Source: Clostridiales bacterium (GTDB lineage: Bacteria; Bacillota; Clostridia; Oscillospirales; Acutalibacteraceae). Taken from it: 22,848 bases of DNA. Below are positions 7,494 to 14,150 of the stretch, piece by piece. The stretch is taken from NCBI GenBank assembly GCA_021202245.1, contig JAJQDK010000028.1, positions 1 through 22,848 of the forward strand, in the 5' to 3' direction. Within the stretch, counting starts at the first letter, position 1, and the number at the start of each line of letters is the position of its first letter. A program made the translations under genes and the position numbers. Under the pieces are notes generated by a model. That model saw only the letters and a program-made list of their open reading frames with translations, ran no database searches and had not been told where the DNA came from.

Positions 7494-8256
7494 TATTAAG
7501 GCGGCTTTCCAAAACGGCAAGGCGTTCATACCGTTTGTAACGGCAGGCGACCCCGACTTGGAAACGACGGAAAAGCTTTTAATCACTATGAGTGAAAGCG
7601 GTGCCGATATTATCGAGATAGGCATACCGTTTTCCGACCCGATTGCCGAGGGTGTTGTAATTCAGGAGGCGGATCTCCGTGCGCTTGCATCGGGAACCAC
7701 CACCGACAAAATTTTTGATATGGTAAAGCGTATTCGTCCGCAGGTTAAGTGTGCGCTTGCGACTATGACCTATATGAATCCGATTTTTGCTTACGGAACG
7801 GACAAATTTATGGCAAAGTGCAGCGAGTGCGGAATTTCTGCGGTAATCGTGCCTGACACTCCGTTTGAAGAAAAGGACGAGCTTAAGCCCTATTGCGACA
7901 AGCACGGCATAGAGCTTGTTTCCCTGATTGCCCCCACCTCTCACGACAGAATCAGGATGATTGCCGAAGAGGCGCAGGGCTTTGTGTACTGCGTATCCTC
8001 AATGGGAGTTACGGGCGTGCGCAGTGAAATTACCACCGATGTGGGCGAAATGGTTAGGCTTGTCAAGTCGGTAAGCGACATTCCGTGCGCAATCGGCTTC
8101 GGAATTTCAACTCCCGAGCAGGCTGAAAAAATGGCGCAGAGCGCCGACGGCGTTATTGTCGGCTCGGCAATCGTAAAAATAATTGCAAAGCACGGCAGGG
8201 ACTGCATACAGCCCGTCTGCGACTATGTCAAGCAGATGAAAGAAGCGATAATGTGA
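7486..8256 (+). CDS. trpA: Tryptophan synthase alpha subunit
   Basis: Cleaves indole-3-glycerol phosphate and passes indole to TrpB. The 256 residues show FVTAGDPD (17-24), EIGIPFSDP with catalytic Glu44, VPDTPFEE and GFGIS. The second catalytic acid (Asp60 in the Salmonella enzyme) is Glu55 here (SDPIAEG), a variant I recall from other Clostridia, and the next residues are VV where most TrpA have P-x. I chose ATG 7486 because GAGGGGAGGA (7471-7480) precedes it by 5 bases. It overlaps the end of trpB by 8 bases, so interruption of trpB could also reduce coupled translation of trpA. Confidence 0.95.
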   Translation: MTDIKAAFQNGKAFIPFVTAGDPDLETTEKLLITMSESGADIIEIGIPFSDPIAEGVVIQEADLRALASGTTTDKIFDMVKRIRPQVKCALATMTYMNPIFAYGTDKFMAKCSECGISAVIVPDTPFEEKDELKPYCDKHGIELVSLIAPTSHDRIRMIAEEAQGFVYCVSSMGVTGVRSEITTDVGEMVRLVKSVSDIPCAIGFGISTPEQAEKMAQSADGVIVGSAIVKIIAKHGRDCIQPVCDYVKQMKEAIM

Positions 8257-8981
8257 GCGGCGCAGAGGAAATTAAAAGGCTTCAAAGCATAATTGACGAA
8301 AGCAAAAGCATAGTTTTTTTCGGCGGCGCAGGCGTGTCAACCGAAAGCGGAATACCGGATTTTCGCAGCGTTGACGGACTTTACAACCAAAAGTACGATT
8401 ATCCGCCGGAACAGATTTTGAGCCATACGTTTTTTGTGAGAAAGCCGGAGGAGTTTTTCAGGTTTTACAGGGATAAAATGCTCTGTCTTGACAAAAAGCC
8501 CAACAAGGCGCATTACAAGCTTGCCGAGCTTGAAAGAGCGGGAAAGCTGAGCGCGGTGGTCACGCAAAACATAGACGGACTGCATCAGGCGGCAGGCAGC
8601 AAAGCTGTGTATGAGCTGCACGGAAGCGTTCTCCGCAACTACTGCCAAAGCTGCGGCAAGCCCTTTACCGCCGAATACATAAAGCAAACCAGCGGCGTTC
8701 CCAAGTGCGGGTGCGGCGGAGTTGTCAAGCCCGATGTTGTGCTGTATGAGGAGGGACTCAGCGACAGCATCGTGAGCGGCGCAGTCAACGCAATATCGCA
8801 TGCCGACACGCTGATTATTGCAGGTACAAGCCTCACGGTTTATCCGGCGGCAGGCTTTATCCGATATTTCAGAGGGAAAAACACGGTTTTGATTAACCGT
8901 GACGCCACCCCTATGGACGGAAAAGCCGACCTCGTCTTTCACGAAAAGGTCGGCGAACTGCTGGATAAAATAAGGGTGTAG
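8253..8981 (+). CDS. Sir2-family NAD-dependent protein deacylase (sirtuin)
   Basis: Removes acyl groups from lysine using NAD, releasing nicotinamide and O-acetyl-ADP-ribose. The 242 residues contain GAGVSTESGIPDFRS (25-39), TQNIDGLH (104-111), catalytic His123 in ELHGS, four zinc cysteines (131, 134, 152, 154), KPDVVLYEE and GTSLTVYPA (191-199). This set matches bacterial CobB-type enzymes, cytoplasmic and with no signal peptide. Translation starts at GTG 8253 inside the trpA stop (GTGA), so it is coupled to trpA and should follow trp control. The link suggests a role tied to amino-acid starvation or acylation of metabolic enzymes, but that is inference; chance operon capture is also possible. 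Confidence 0.95.
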   Translation: MSGAEEIKRLQSIIDESKSIVFFGGAGVSTESGIPDFRSVDGLYNQKYDYPPEQILSHTFFVRKPEEFFRFYRDKMLCLDKKPNKAHYKLAELERAGKLSAVVTQNIDGLHQAAGSKAVYELHGSVLRNYCQSCGKPFTAEYIKQTSGVPKCGCGGVVKPDVVLYEEGLSDSIVSGAVNAISHADTLIIAGTSLTVYPAAGFIRYFRGKNTVLINRDATPMDGKADLVFHEKVGELLDKIRV

Positions 8982-9008
8982 AATTTAAAATCTAAGGAGG
9001 TTAGAATT

Positions 9009-9731
9009 ATGAGGAAAATTTCAATTACTCTTTGTTTAATATTTATATGTTTAACGGTGTGCGGTTGTTCAAGCAGAGATGAATCCGCAATTCTGTCGAG
9101 TTCTGATACTACTGCAAGTGCTGAGGCAGCAGCAGAAACGGTTACAGAGGAAGCTACCGCTGCTCCGGCTGAAGAAATTACTGTGGATGAAACCGAATAT
9201 ACTGCCGAAAGCTTAATATCAAAAAGTTTAACAGAAATTATCGAAATAATGGGAAATGATTTTGAGGTTGAATATTCAAGTGAACGTGTTATATATTACA
9301 CAGGCGCCGTTTTGTATATGTATAACGATGAAACTTTGCCCGGGTTTGTGTCCTTTATTGATGATGTATTCAGTGATTACAATCAAATATTTGAGTCGGA
9401 AGGCAAAGATAGGGCACTTGAAGAAATAAAAGAAAATTTACTTAACGGCGCATATGATAATTTTACTTTTATGGCTGCGTACAGCCCCGCAAAATACAAT
9501 GATACTATTTCAGCCGATATGGACTATGACGAAGTTCAATCCGAATTAGATAACAATAATCGCCTTTTTAATGCCGGTGCCGGCTATGTAACTCAGGACA
9601 TCAACGAAACCGCAACGATATATTATGATTATTTTGACGAACAATATGCTTATGATGTGGGAGATTATTTGCCGGCAGAAGTAATGGAAAACGCAAATCC
9701 GAATATCAAAGCTATAGTTGTATTTCCCTAA
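9009..9731 (+). CDS. Putative lipoprotein, function unknown
   Basis: The 240-residue product has a lipoprotein signal peptide (MRKISITLCLIFICLTVCGC) with Cys20 as the probable lipidated residue. A Ser/Thr/Ala/Glu-rich linker to about residue 65 follows, then an acidic globular region rich in Asp, Glu, Asn and Tyr. I recognise no domain. A very strong site, AAGGAGG (8994-9000), sits 8 bases before ATG 9009. The start is 27 bases after the sirtuin stop with no terminator between, so it may be read from the trp promoter. Its lower G+C and lipoprotein nature match the accessory genes downstream better than the trp genes. It ends before the bidirectional terminator at 9788-9817. Confidence 0.75.
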   Translation: MRKISITLCLIFICLTVCGCSSRDESAILSSSDTTASAEAAAETVTEEATAAPAEEITVDETEYTAESLISKSLTEIIEIMGNDFEVEYSSERVIYYTGAVLYMYNDETLPGFVSFIDDVFSDYNQIFESEGKDRALEEIKENLLNGAYDNFTFMAAYSPAKYNDTISADMDYDEVQSELDNNNRLFNAGAGYVTQDINETATIYYDYFDEQYAYDVGDYLPAEVMENANPNIKAIVVFP

Positions 9732-9787
9732 AATTATAATAAAGTTAATATCAGAATTTTTTACGAGTTATTTTTAAGATAAACAAA

Positions 9788-9817
9788 AAGGCCTTGCTGA
9801 TTTTTCAGCGAGGCTTT
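9788..9817. terminator. Bidirectional terminator between convergent genes
   Basis: AAGGCCTTGCTGA (9788-9800) pairs with TCAGCGAGGCTTT (9805-9817) over 13 positions including G-T pairs, with a T4 loop. CTTTT follows on the plus strand and TTTTTGTTT on the minus strand. It serves the lipoprotein gene from the left and overlaps the stop codon of the XRE gene (minus strand) from the right. Confidence 0.85.
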
Positions 9818-10113
9818 CTTTTGCTGTTTTCGGATTTAAATTCAAGTATCAGGGTATCAATAATATCCTTTTGTCGGGGCGTTAAGCCGTCGGTGACAAT
9901 AATTTCCTTTTTGTCAAGTCCCAATATATAGTCAGAGGTTGTGTTGTAAAGTATTGCTAAATCTCTGATAGTATCTATGCTCGGTGTGATTACATTGTTT
10001 TCATAGCCGCTTATGCTTGCCTTGGTTAAATAGAGCCTTTTTGCCACTTGTTCCTGTGAGTAACCTTTCTTTTTTCTAAGCTCTTTCAAAGTCAGACCCA
10101 AATCATAAATCAT
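9805..10113 (-). CDS. XRE/Cro-C1 family helix-turn-helix regulator
   Basis: A 102-residue protein with a classic HTH_3 domain at about residues 8-62: LKELRKKKGYSQEQVAKRL, then LTKASISGYENNVITPSIDT and LAILYNTTSDYILGL. The C-terminal 40 residues are charged and short, with no peptidase or ligand domain, so it is probably a simple dimeric repressor. GGGGTG lies upstream of its ATG on the minus strand. It diverges from the WG-repeat-like lipoprotein gene across 133 bases holding a palindrome over that gene's -35 box. It probably controls itself and that gene. Confidence 0.9.
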   Translation of the reverse strand: MIYDLGLTLKELRKKKGYSQEQVAKRLYLTKASISGYENNVITPSIDTIRDLAILYNTTSDYILGLDKKEIIVTDGLTPRQKDIIDTLILEFKSENSKRKPR

Positions 10114-10174
10114 ATTATCACCCCTTACATTGTGTACAAAAGCTGTAAAGTATGATTGTATATTTTGCTAAAAA

Positions 10175-10216
10175 AGTAAAGTAATACTTGACTTTTTATT
10201 ATAATTCGTTTAAAAT
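10175..10216 (+). promoter_or_regulatory. Promoter with overlapping palindromic operator
   Basis: TTGACT (10188-10193) and TAAAAT (10211-10216) are 17 bases apart and form a good promoter for the gene at 10247. A 19-base imperfect palindrome, AGTAAAGTAATACTTGACT (10175-10193), covers the -35 box; its core AAGTA-A-TACTT is perfect. A half-site AAAGTA recurs near 10146-10152. The position suits repression by the divergent XRE protein; the assignment is inference. Confidence 0.6.
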
Positions 10217-10246
10217 AAAAATATCATACACTCGGGAGGGGGTCTT

Positions 10247-11575
10247 ATGAAAAGAGTTATTTCAATTATATTGTGCTTGATTTTGTTCGGCACTGCGGCG
10301 TGCGGCTGCTCGGGCGGCAGCTCATCCCTATCGGCAGATGGGAGCGCCGCCGACAGCTCCGACAATGCTGCGGAGCTTCAGACAAGCTCGGAAGAGAGCG
10401 ATAACACGCAGAGCGAAATCGGTTTTACAACGCCGTATGAAATCATTGAATGTTTAAGCGGTTACTTTATTGCAACATCCAATGACGGCAAGCTGTACGG
10501 TATGCTGGATTCAAACGGAAATACGGTTATTGATTTTGAATATGACGAGCTTTCGTTCGGCAGTCAGGATAAAGCGGAATATGTTTCGGCTTATTTAGAG
10601 GGGAAGTACGGAACGCTTGACCTTAACGGAAATGTAATGGTTCCCTTGGAGTATGCACAAGCCTTAGACTTTGAAAGTTATCTTAATTATACAGACGCAG
10701 TTAAAGACGGCGATAATTATATTGTATCCAAAGACGGAAGTACCGTAATAACTCCTGCTTTGGATTCAAATTATTTAAATGTACTTTCGGATAACTGTTA
10801 CTATGCAACGAAGCTGGAAGATACAGGTTCTATTGGTGGTTTCTACGATATGGAGGGTAATTTATTACTGGGCGATGTAAGAGAATATCGTCCTAAGTCA
10901 GTAGACGGAAATTATATTTTATGGGGAGAATATACGTGGGATACAAGCGGAAGAATAGCGTCGACTCAAATTGAATTATATGATGCTTCCATGAATTATA
11001 TTGCTGATATTGGCGAAGTAGGCGGTATTATTGCCGCAACCTTATCAGCAAATTTAACTGTGGTTACAAATGATGTAGGATTATTTAAAGGTTCAACTTA
11101 TTATCTTATAAATTGCAGCGACGGCTCAGTTTGTTCCGATAGTTATGAAGATGCGGAAGTTTATGATGAAAAGGTTTACGGCTATTCGACAGACGGGGGA
11201 AATCTCTGTATGGTTGATTCGGACGGAACGGTGCTAAAAACCTACGAAAGCGGAATGAAAATTATTGCGAGAAATATCATTAAAAAAACAAGCGGTGATA
11301 CCACACGGTTATATGATGTTGAAGGCAATGAATTATTTGATGAACGCTTTTACGATGTTGAAGATTTTAACAACGGATGCGTTATGGTTGAAAACGTTGA
11401 TAATAACTATGCGCTGATAAGTCCTGACGGTGATGTTCTTGTTGATTTCGGCAGCTTTACCGAAGACTCTATTTACGGCAATGCCATAAAAACGCAACTA
11501 TTTGCGAATGATATGTATTGTGCCGTAACATCAAACAGTAACTCGGAAAACGAAGTTCACGCATTTGTATTTTAA
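10247..11575 (+). CDS. Lipoprotein with WG-type beta repeats
   Basis: The 442-residue product has a lipoprotein signal (MKRVISIILCLILFGTAACGC; Cys19 or Cys21 is lipidated), then a Ser/Asp/Glu linker to about residue 60. The body has repeats of the type G-K-[LY]-Y-G-x-L-D-x-N-G-N-x-V-[IP]-x-x-E-Y (around 79-100 and 118-138, with weaker later copies such as LYDVEGNELFDERF). These resemble WG/KWG repeats, which form beta structures and occur in secreted Firmicutes proteins; their ligand is generally unknown. CTCGGGAGGGGG gives a strong ribosome binding site. It diverges from the XRE gene, which probably regulates it. No hairpin with a T run is obvious after the stop. Confidence 0.78.
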   Translation: MKRVISIILCLILFGTAACGCSGGSSSLSADGSAADSSDNAAELQTSSEESDNTQSEIGFTTPYEIIECLSGYFIATSNDGKLYGMLDSNGNTVIDFEYDELSFGSQDKAEYVSAYLEGKYGTLDLNGNVMVPLEYAQALDFESYLNYTDAVKDGDNYIVSKDGSTVITPALDSNYLNVLSDNCYYATKLEDTGSIGGFYDMEGNLLLGDVREYRPKSVDGNYILWGEYTWDTSGRIASTQIELYDASMNYIADIGEVGGIIAATLSANLTVVTNDVGLFKGSTYYLINCSDGSVCSDSYEDAEVYDEKVYGYSTDGGNLCMVDSDGTVLKTYESGMKIIARNIIKKTSGDTTRLYDVEGNELFDERFYDVEDFNNGCVMVENVDNNYALISPDGDVLVDFGSFTEDSIYGNAIKTQLFANDMYCAVTSNSNSENEVHAFVF

Positions 11576-11711
11576 CCTAAAAAAGGCATTTTACATTGCT
11601 TAGCAAAAGCTTCGCCGTTTTAATTCATAAGTTTACGGCATTGTTAGCAAGGGGGTGACTTTGATATATTACAGATAATATAAAAAGCATTAAGAGAGGA
11701 GGGGATTAATT

Positions 11712-12230
11712 TTGAAAAAAACACTTTCGCTTGCTTTAATCGCTGTATTTTGTTTGCTTCTTTGCTCCTGCGGCGGCTCAGGCTCGGCGCAAAGCATTGC
11801 CGAAAAGGCGGCAAGAGGACAGCTGGAGGATGATATTGACGCATATTATTCCTGTCTTGCGCCTGATTATATAGCATATATGGTCGGTGATGACGGATGG
11901 TACAGCTCCGAAGATGAATTTAAGGAAGATATAAGGGAATATAATTACGAGGACGAACGTGATTATTTTTCCGAAGAGTGCGGAGAAGATTTTACTGCTT
12001 CATACAATCCGCTGAATCCAACCGAATTTGATGAAGAAGAATATCAGGATATCATTTCCGACTTAACAAACAATTACAATTATGATGAAAGCAGCATTCA
12101 AGATTTAGCGCAGGTTGAGGTTTCGGTAACAGCTGCAGGCTCTTCCGGTACACAGCGGGGCTATAAAACTTTTTCCTGTGTAAAAATTAACGGAAAGTGG
12201 TATATCCACCGTCCGGGATTTGACGTTTGA
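11712..12230 (+). CDS. Small putative lipoprotein, function unknown
   Basis: The 172-residue product starts at TTG 11712: GAGGAGGGG (11696-11704) is correctly spaced and the signal peptide begins there (MKKTLSLALIAVFCLLLCSC, Cys20 in the lipobox). The mature part is strongly acidic (many Asp, Glu and Tyr) and ends with KTFSCVKINGKWYIHRPGF. That end resembles the C-terminal strand pair of small NTF2-like or DUF4878-type extracytoplasmic domains, but I would not assign a family. TTGTTA (11641) and TATATT (11665) 18 bases apart may be its promoter. The 136 bases upstream contain a short palindrome TTGCTTAGCAA (11597-11607) and nothing else I can name. Confidence 0.72.
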   Translation: MKKTLSLALIAVFCLLLCSCGGSGSAQSIAEKAARGQLEDDIDAYYSCLAPDYIAYMVGDDGWYSSEDEFKEDIREYNYEDERDYFSEECGEDFTASYNPLNPTEFDEEEYQDIISDLTNNYNYDESSIQDLAQVEVSVTAAGSSGTQRGYKTFSCVKINGKWYIHRPGFDV

Positions 12231-12262
12231 TAATTTTATTTTAATTTGTTTTTTAAACGGGG

Positions 12263-12340
12263 TCTTGCCACGTAAAGGCTTGGCAAGTAACTTCATACTC
12301 ATAATTTAGTGATTTGGGTGTAATGTAAACTTAATAAATT
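12263..12340 (+). repeat. 78-bp leader repeat, copy 1
   Basis: Identical over all 78 bases to 13209-13286. It begins with a hairpin, CTTGCCA (12264-12270) pairing with TGGCAAG (12281-12287) around a 10-base loop, followed by about 50 A+T-rich bases and the ribosome binding site of the next gene. Both copies end 14 to 16 bases before a start codon. No T run follows the hairpin. It may be a duplicated promoter/leader or a small regulatory RNA element. Confidence 0.9.
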
Positions 12341-12354
12341 AGGGAGGGCTAATT

Positions 12355-12840
12355 ATGCCACACGAAATTTGTTGTCCGCAATGCGGAAATAGGGATTTGC
12401 AGGTACAAACAATAACCGATGTAAAATCAGAAGGAAAGAATTTTTCCGGAACTAAGGGTTGTTTGGGATATATACTTTTCGGACCGTTGGGGTTATTGTG
12501 CGGTAGTTGCGGTCAAAAAGAAAAAATCACAACTACTAACTCTACATATTGGACTTGCCCGAAATGCGGCAAAAAATTCAGGGCTCCCGAAGAGCTGCAA
12601 AAAGAGATAGAGGTAAATAAGAAAGCCTTTGTCGGACAAGCCGTACTTGGCGTAATAATAGCAATAATCTGTGTGATAGCACTCTATTCCTCAACAGGCT
12701 TAGGCTTAGCTTTGATTACAGGTATTATTGTTTTAGCTATGACAGTGGGAGGCTTTTATCTTATGACCAGATCTAAAAATAAGAAAATAGAAGCTGAGCT
12801 ACAGCAGCTTGAAGAAGATATGCAGAGATTTCTGCAATGA
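12355..12840 (+). CDS. Zinc-ribbon membrane protein, function unknown
   Basis: The 161-residue product has three Cys pairs before the membrane part: CPQC (7-10), CGSC (49-52) and CPKC (68-71), which suggests one or two zinc ribbons on the cytoplasmic face. Two hydrophobic segments follow (about 93-111 and 115-137), then a charged coiled-coil-like tail (KKIEAELQQLEEDMQRF). AGGGAGGG precedes the ATG. The stop overlaps the next start (ATGA, 12837-12840), so the two proteins are probably made together. I do not recognise a characterised family; similar zinc-ribbon plus TM proteins are common but unstudied in gut Clostridia. Confidence 0.75.
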   Translation: MPHEICCPQCGNRDLQVQTITDVKSEGKNFSGTKGCLGYILFGPLGLLCGSCGQKEKITTTNSTYWTCPKCGKKFRAPEELQKEIEVNKKAFVGQAVLGVIIAIICVIALYSSTGLGLALITGIIVLAMTVGGFYLMTRSKNKKIEAELQQLEEDMQRFLQ

Positions 12841-13193
12841 CAGATTTGTGGTATGAGGCGTTTTGGAAGCTCGGAGAAATATCGGGCTGTCATCAAATGC
12901 CGGAGAGAAGCTTTTTTTGTCAGAGGAAAGCAGTTTCCTGTTTGCACAAGATGTACCGGCGCATTTGCCGGTTACTGCGTTGGCGGATTTGCGTATGTTT
13001 TTTTAAGATTCCGATATATATTGTGATTGCGTTTTGCGCCGTTATGTTTGTTGATTGGCTTATTCAAAGATTGAAAATAGTAAAATCGACGAATTTACGA
13101 AGATTTGTAACGGGACTGCTCTGCGGATTTGCAATAATACAGATGTACTTAACGCTAATTGTTTTCATTGTGAATAAAATAATCTTATTTTAA
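12837..13193 (+). pseudogene. DUF2085-like membrane protein with two compensating frameshifts
   Basis: The written frame is open for 118 codons, but its middle is in the wrong frame. It reads SGCHQMPERSFF, typical of DUF2085 proteins, and then loses similarity at a run of seven T (12912-12918). In the frame one base over, the sequence continues VRGKQFPVCTRCTGAFAGY, the rest of the DUF2085 signature. At a second run of seven T (12998-13004) the first frame resumes with FKIPIYIVIAFCAVMFVDW and STNLRRFVTGL. Six T in the first run and eight in the second would restore a normal protein. Hydrophobic C-terminal segments suggest a small membrane protein. It is coupled to the zinc-ribbon gene by ATGA. 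Confidence 0.8.
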
Positions 13194-13195
13194 AC
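13178..13195 (+). repeat. 18-bp repeat at a gene end, copy 1
   Basis: AATAATCTTATTTTAAAC occurs here around the stop codon of the DUF2085-like gene and again at 13655-13672 around the stop of the next gene. With the 78-bp leaders, it suggests that the two modules arose by duplication of one unit with shared 5' and 3' flanks. Confidence 0.7.
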
Positions 13196-13208
13196 TTTTA
13201 AACAAGGC

Positions 13209-13286
13209 TCTTGCCACGTAAAGGCTTGGCAAGTAACTTCATACTCATAATTTAGTGATTTGGGTGTAATGTAAACTTAATAAATT
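13209..13286 (+). repeat. 78-bp leader repeat, copy 2
   Basis: Exact copy of 12263-12340, including the hairpin CTTGCCA/TGGCAAG (13210-13216 and 13227-13233). The sequences diverge just before the ribosome binding site of the following gene (AAGGGAG). The bases just before each copy are also similar (TTTTAAAC then a G-rich step). Confidence 0.9.
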
Positions 13287-13302
13287 TAAGGGAGATCTTT
13301 TT

Positions 13303-13659
13303 ATGACAAACAAAAAAATCCTCGGAATTATTTCCTGCATTTCCTCTTCAATCCTGCTTGCAGTTGCAATGTACGCTTGGGTGCCGATATTCTTTGACCT
13401 GATAGCAGATAACTACAGCAAGAGCGAGGTTGCTCCGGCGGTGCTTCAGATGTTATTTTGGTTACTGATTGAGATAATCAGTGTCGCAGGATTGGTATCG
13501 GGAAAAAATAAATTCGCACGTGACGAATATGAAGAGCCTGACGAAGCTGCGGATAACGAATTAACAAATAGTTATTGCTGGGAATGCACAAAATGCGGCA
13601 GGGTAAATCAAAACTACGTTGATACCTGCCAAAACTGCGGAGAAGCAAAACCGAAATAA
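13303..13659 (+). CDS. Small membrane protein with C-terminal zinc ribbon
   Basis: The 118-residue product has two hydrophobic segments (about 6-31 and 47-66), an acidic linker (about 72-88) and a C-terminal W-x-C-x2-C-G-x3-N-x6-C-x2-C finger (Trp93, Cys95, Cys98, Cys109, Cys112). The finger resembles RanBP2-type or double-zinc-ribbon folds. The domain order is the reverse of the zinc-ribbon protein at 12355, yet both genes carry the same 78-bp leader. The function is unknown; a membrane-anchored sensor or scaffold is only a guess. A hairpin terminator follows 18 bases after the stop. Confidence 0.75.
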   Translation: MTNKKILGIISCISSSILLAVAMYAWVPIFFDLIADNYSKSEVAPAVLQMLFWLLIEIISVAGLVSGKNKFARDEYEEPDEAADNELTNSYCWECTKCGRVNQNYVDTCQNCGEAKPK

Positions 13660-13672
13660 TCTTATTTTAAAC
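13655..13672 (+). repeat. 18-bp repeat at a gene end, copy 2
   Basis: Exact copy of 13178-13195. Here the TAA of the zinc-ribbon gene (13657-13659) lies inside the repeat. Confidence 0.7.
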
Positions 13673-13676
13673 AACA

Positions 13677-13716
13677 GGCAGACAAGAGAAATTCATCTTT
13701 CTTGTCTGCCGTTTTG
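13677..13716 (+). terminator. Intrinsic terminator after the zinc-ribbon modules
   Basis: GGCAGACAAGA (13677-13687) pairs perfectly with TCTTGTCTGCC (13700-13710), with a 12-base loop and GTTTTG after it. It ends the transcription unit of the gene at 13303. Confidence 0.85.
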
Positions 13717-13762
13717 TATGAATCTTGAGAAGGTAGCAGCTCCCGCAAAAAACCGGTAAAAT

Positions 13763-13796
13763 GAAAACACCAAACCCGTTAAGGCTTGGTGTTTTC
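13763..13796. terminator. Hairpin, possible terminator
   Basis: GAAAACACCAA (13763-13773) pairs perfectly with TTGGTGTTTTC (13786-13796) around a 12-base loop. The T-rich end of the stem and the A-rich start would act on either strand. It lies in the 491-base gene-free gap 13660-14150, in which I see no coding frame with a credible start. Confidence 0.5.
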
Positions 13797-13812
13797 CTGT
13801 TCTTAAAAAAAT

Positions 13813-13860
13813 GAGGGGTACAAGTACTAACCTCTAAATCGGTTAGTATTGAGGAGGGTA
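13813..13860. repeat. Inverted repeat with flanking purine-rich motifs
   Basis: TACTAACC (13825-13832) and GGTTAGTA (13841-13848) form an 8-bp stem with an 8-base loop. It is flanked by GAGGGGTA (13813-13820) and GAGGAGGGTA (13851-13860) in direct orientation. It could be an operator or a hairpin of an unannotated transcript. A small hairpin, GACGG...CCGTC (13876-13893), follows with TTTT after it. Confidence 0.5.
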
Positions 13861-13944
13861 GAACAATTATACTCTGACGGTTGCGGTTCCGTCTTTTGAG
13901 TACGATTATATTAAACAATACTTTTATGAACGGCGTGTGAATTT

Positions 13945-13976
13945 AAAATGAAATTGCGTTGAAATTTCATTTTTTA
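13945..13976 (+). terminator. Intrinsic terminator-like hairpin with T run
   Basis: AAAATGAAATT (13945-13955) pairs perfectly with AATTTCATTTT (13963-13973) around a 7-base loop, followed by further T residues. No plus-strand gene ends just before it, so it may end a small non-coding transcript from this gap. Confidence 0.6.
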
Positions 13977-14001
13977 TTATTTTTTATTTCCAAACGGTTG
14001 A

Positions 14002-14026
14002 GCTTGCATCGGGCTTTGCTCCGAGT
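14002..14026. repeat. 25-bp dispersed repeat, second copy
   Basis: Identical to 6219-6243, the left arm of the structured repeat between trpC and trpB; it starts GCTTGCATCGGGCTTTG and ends CCGAGT. Here the right arm (TGCAAGC) is not preserved, so only the inner TCGG...CCGA hairpin can form. Two copies in 23 kb point to a genome-wide intergenic repeat family. Confidence 0.75.
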
Positions 14027-14088
14027 TAAATTCCCCACCCGTTCGCAGCGGCGGTCACTGACTGCCATTGCTGCAAAGGTCAAAAGAT

Positions 14089-14128
14089 AAAACAAATGTT
14101 TGATTTTTTTGAAATGTTATGTTATACT
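14089..14128 (+). promoter_or_regulatory. lexA promoter with SOS-box-like operator
   Basis: TTGATT (14100-14105) and TATACT (14123-14128) are spaced by 17 bases. AAAACAAATGTTTG (14089-14102) overlaps the -35 box and resembles the Gram-positive LexA box CGAAC-RNRY-GTTYG: the central AAAT and the right half fit and the left half has two mismatches. It implies LexA autorepression. Confidence 0.7.
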
Positions 14129-14150
14129 CAATACGGAAGGGCGTGAAGCT

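Noticed and set aside
13667..13918. An 83-codon minus-strand frame in the hairpin-rich gap
   Set aside because: It consists of the complements of several hairpins, has no convincing ribosome binding site and no recognisable protein pattern.
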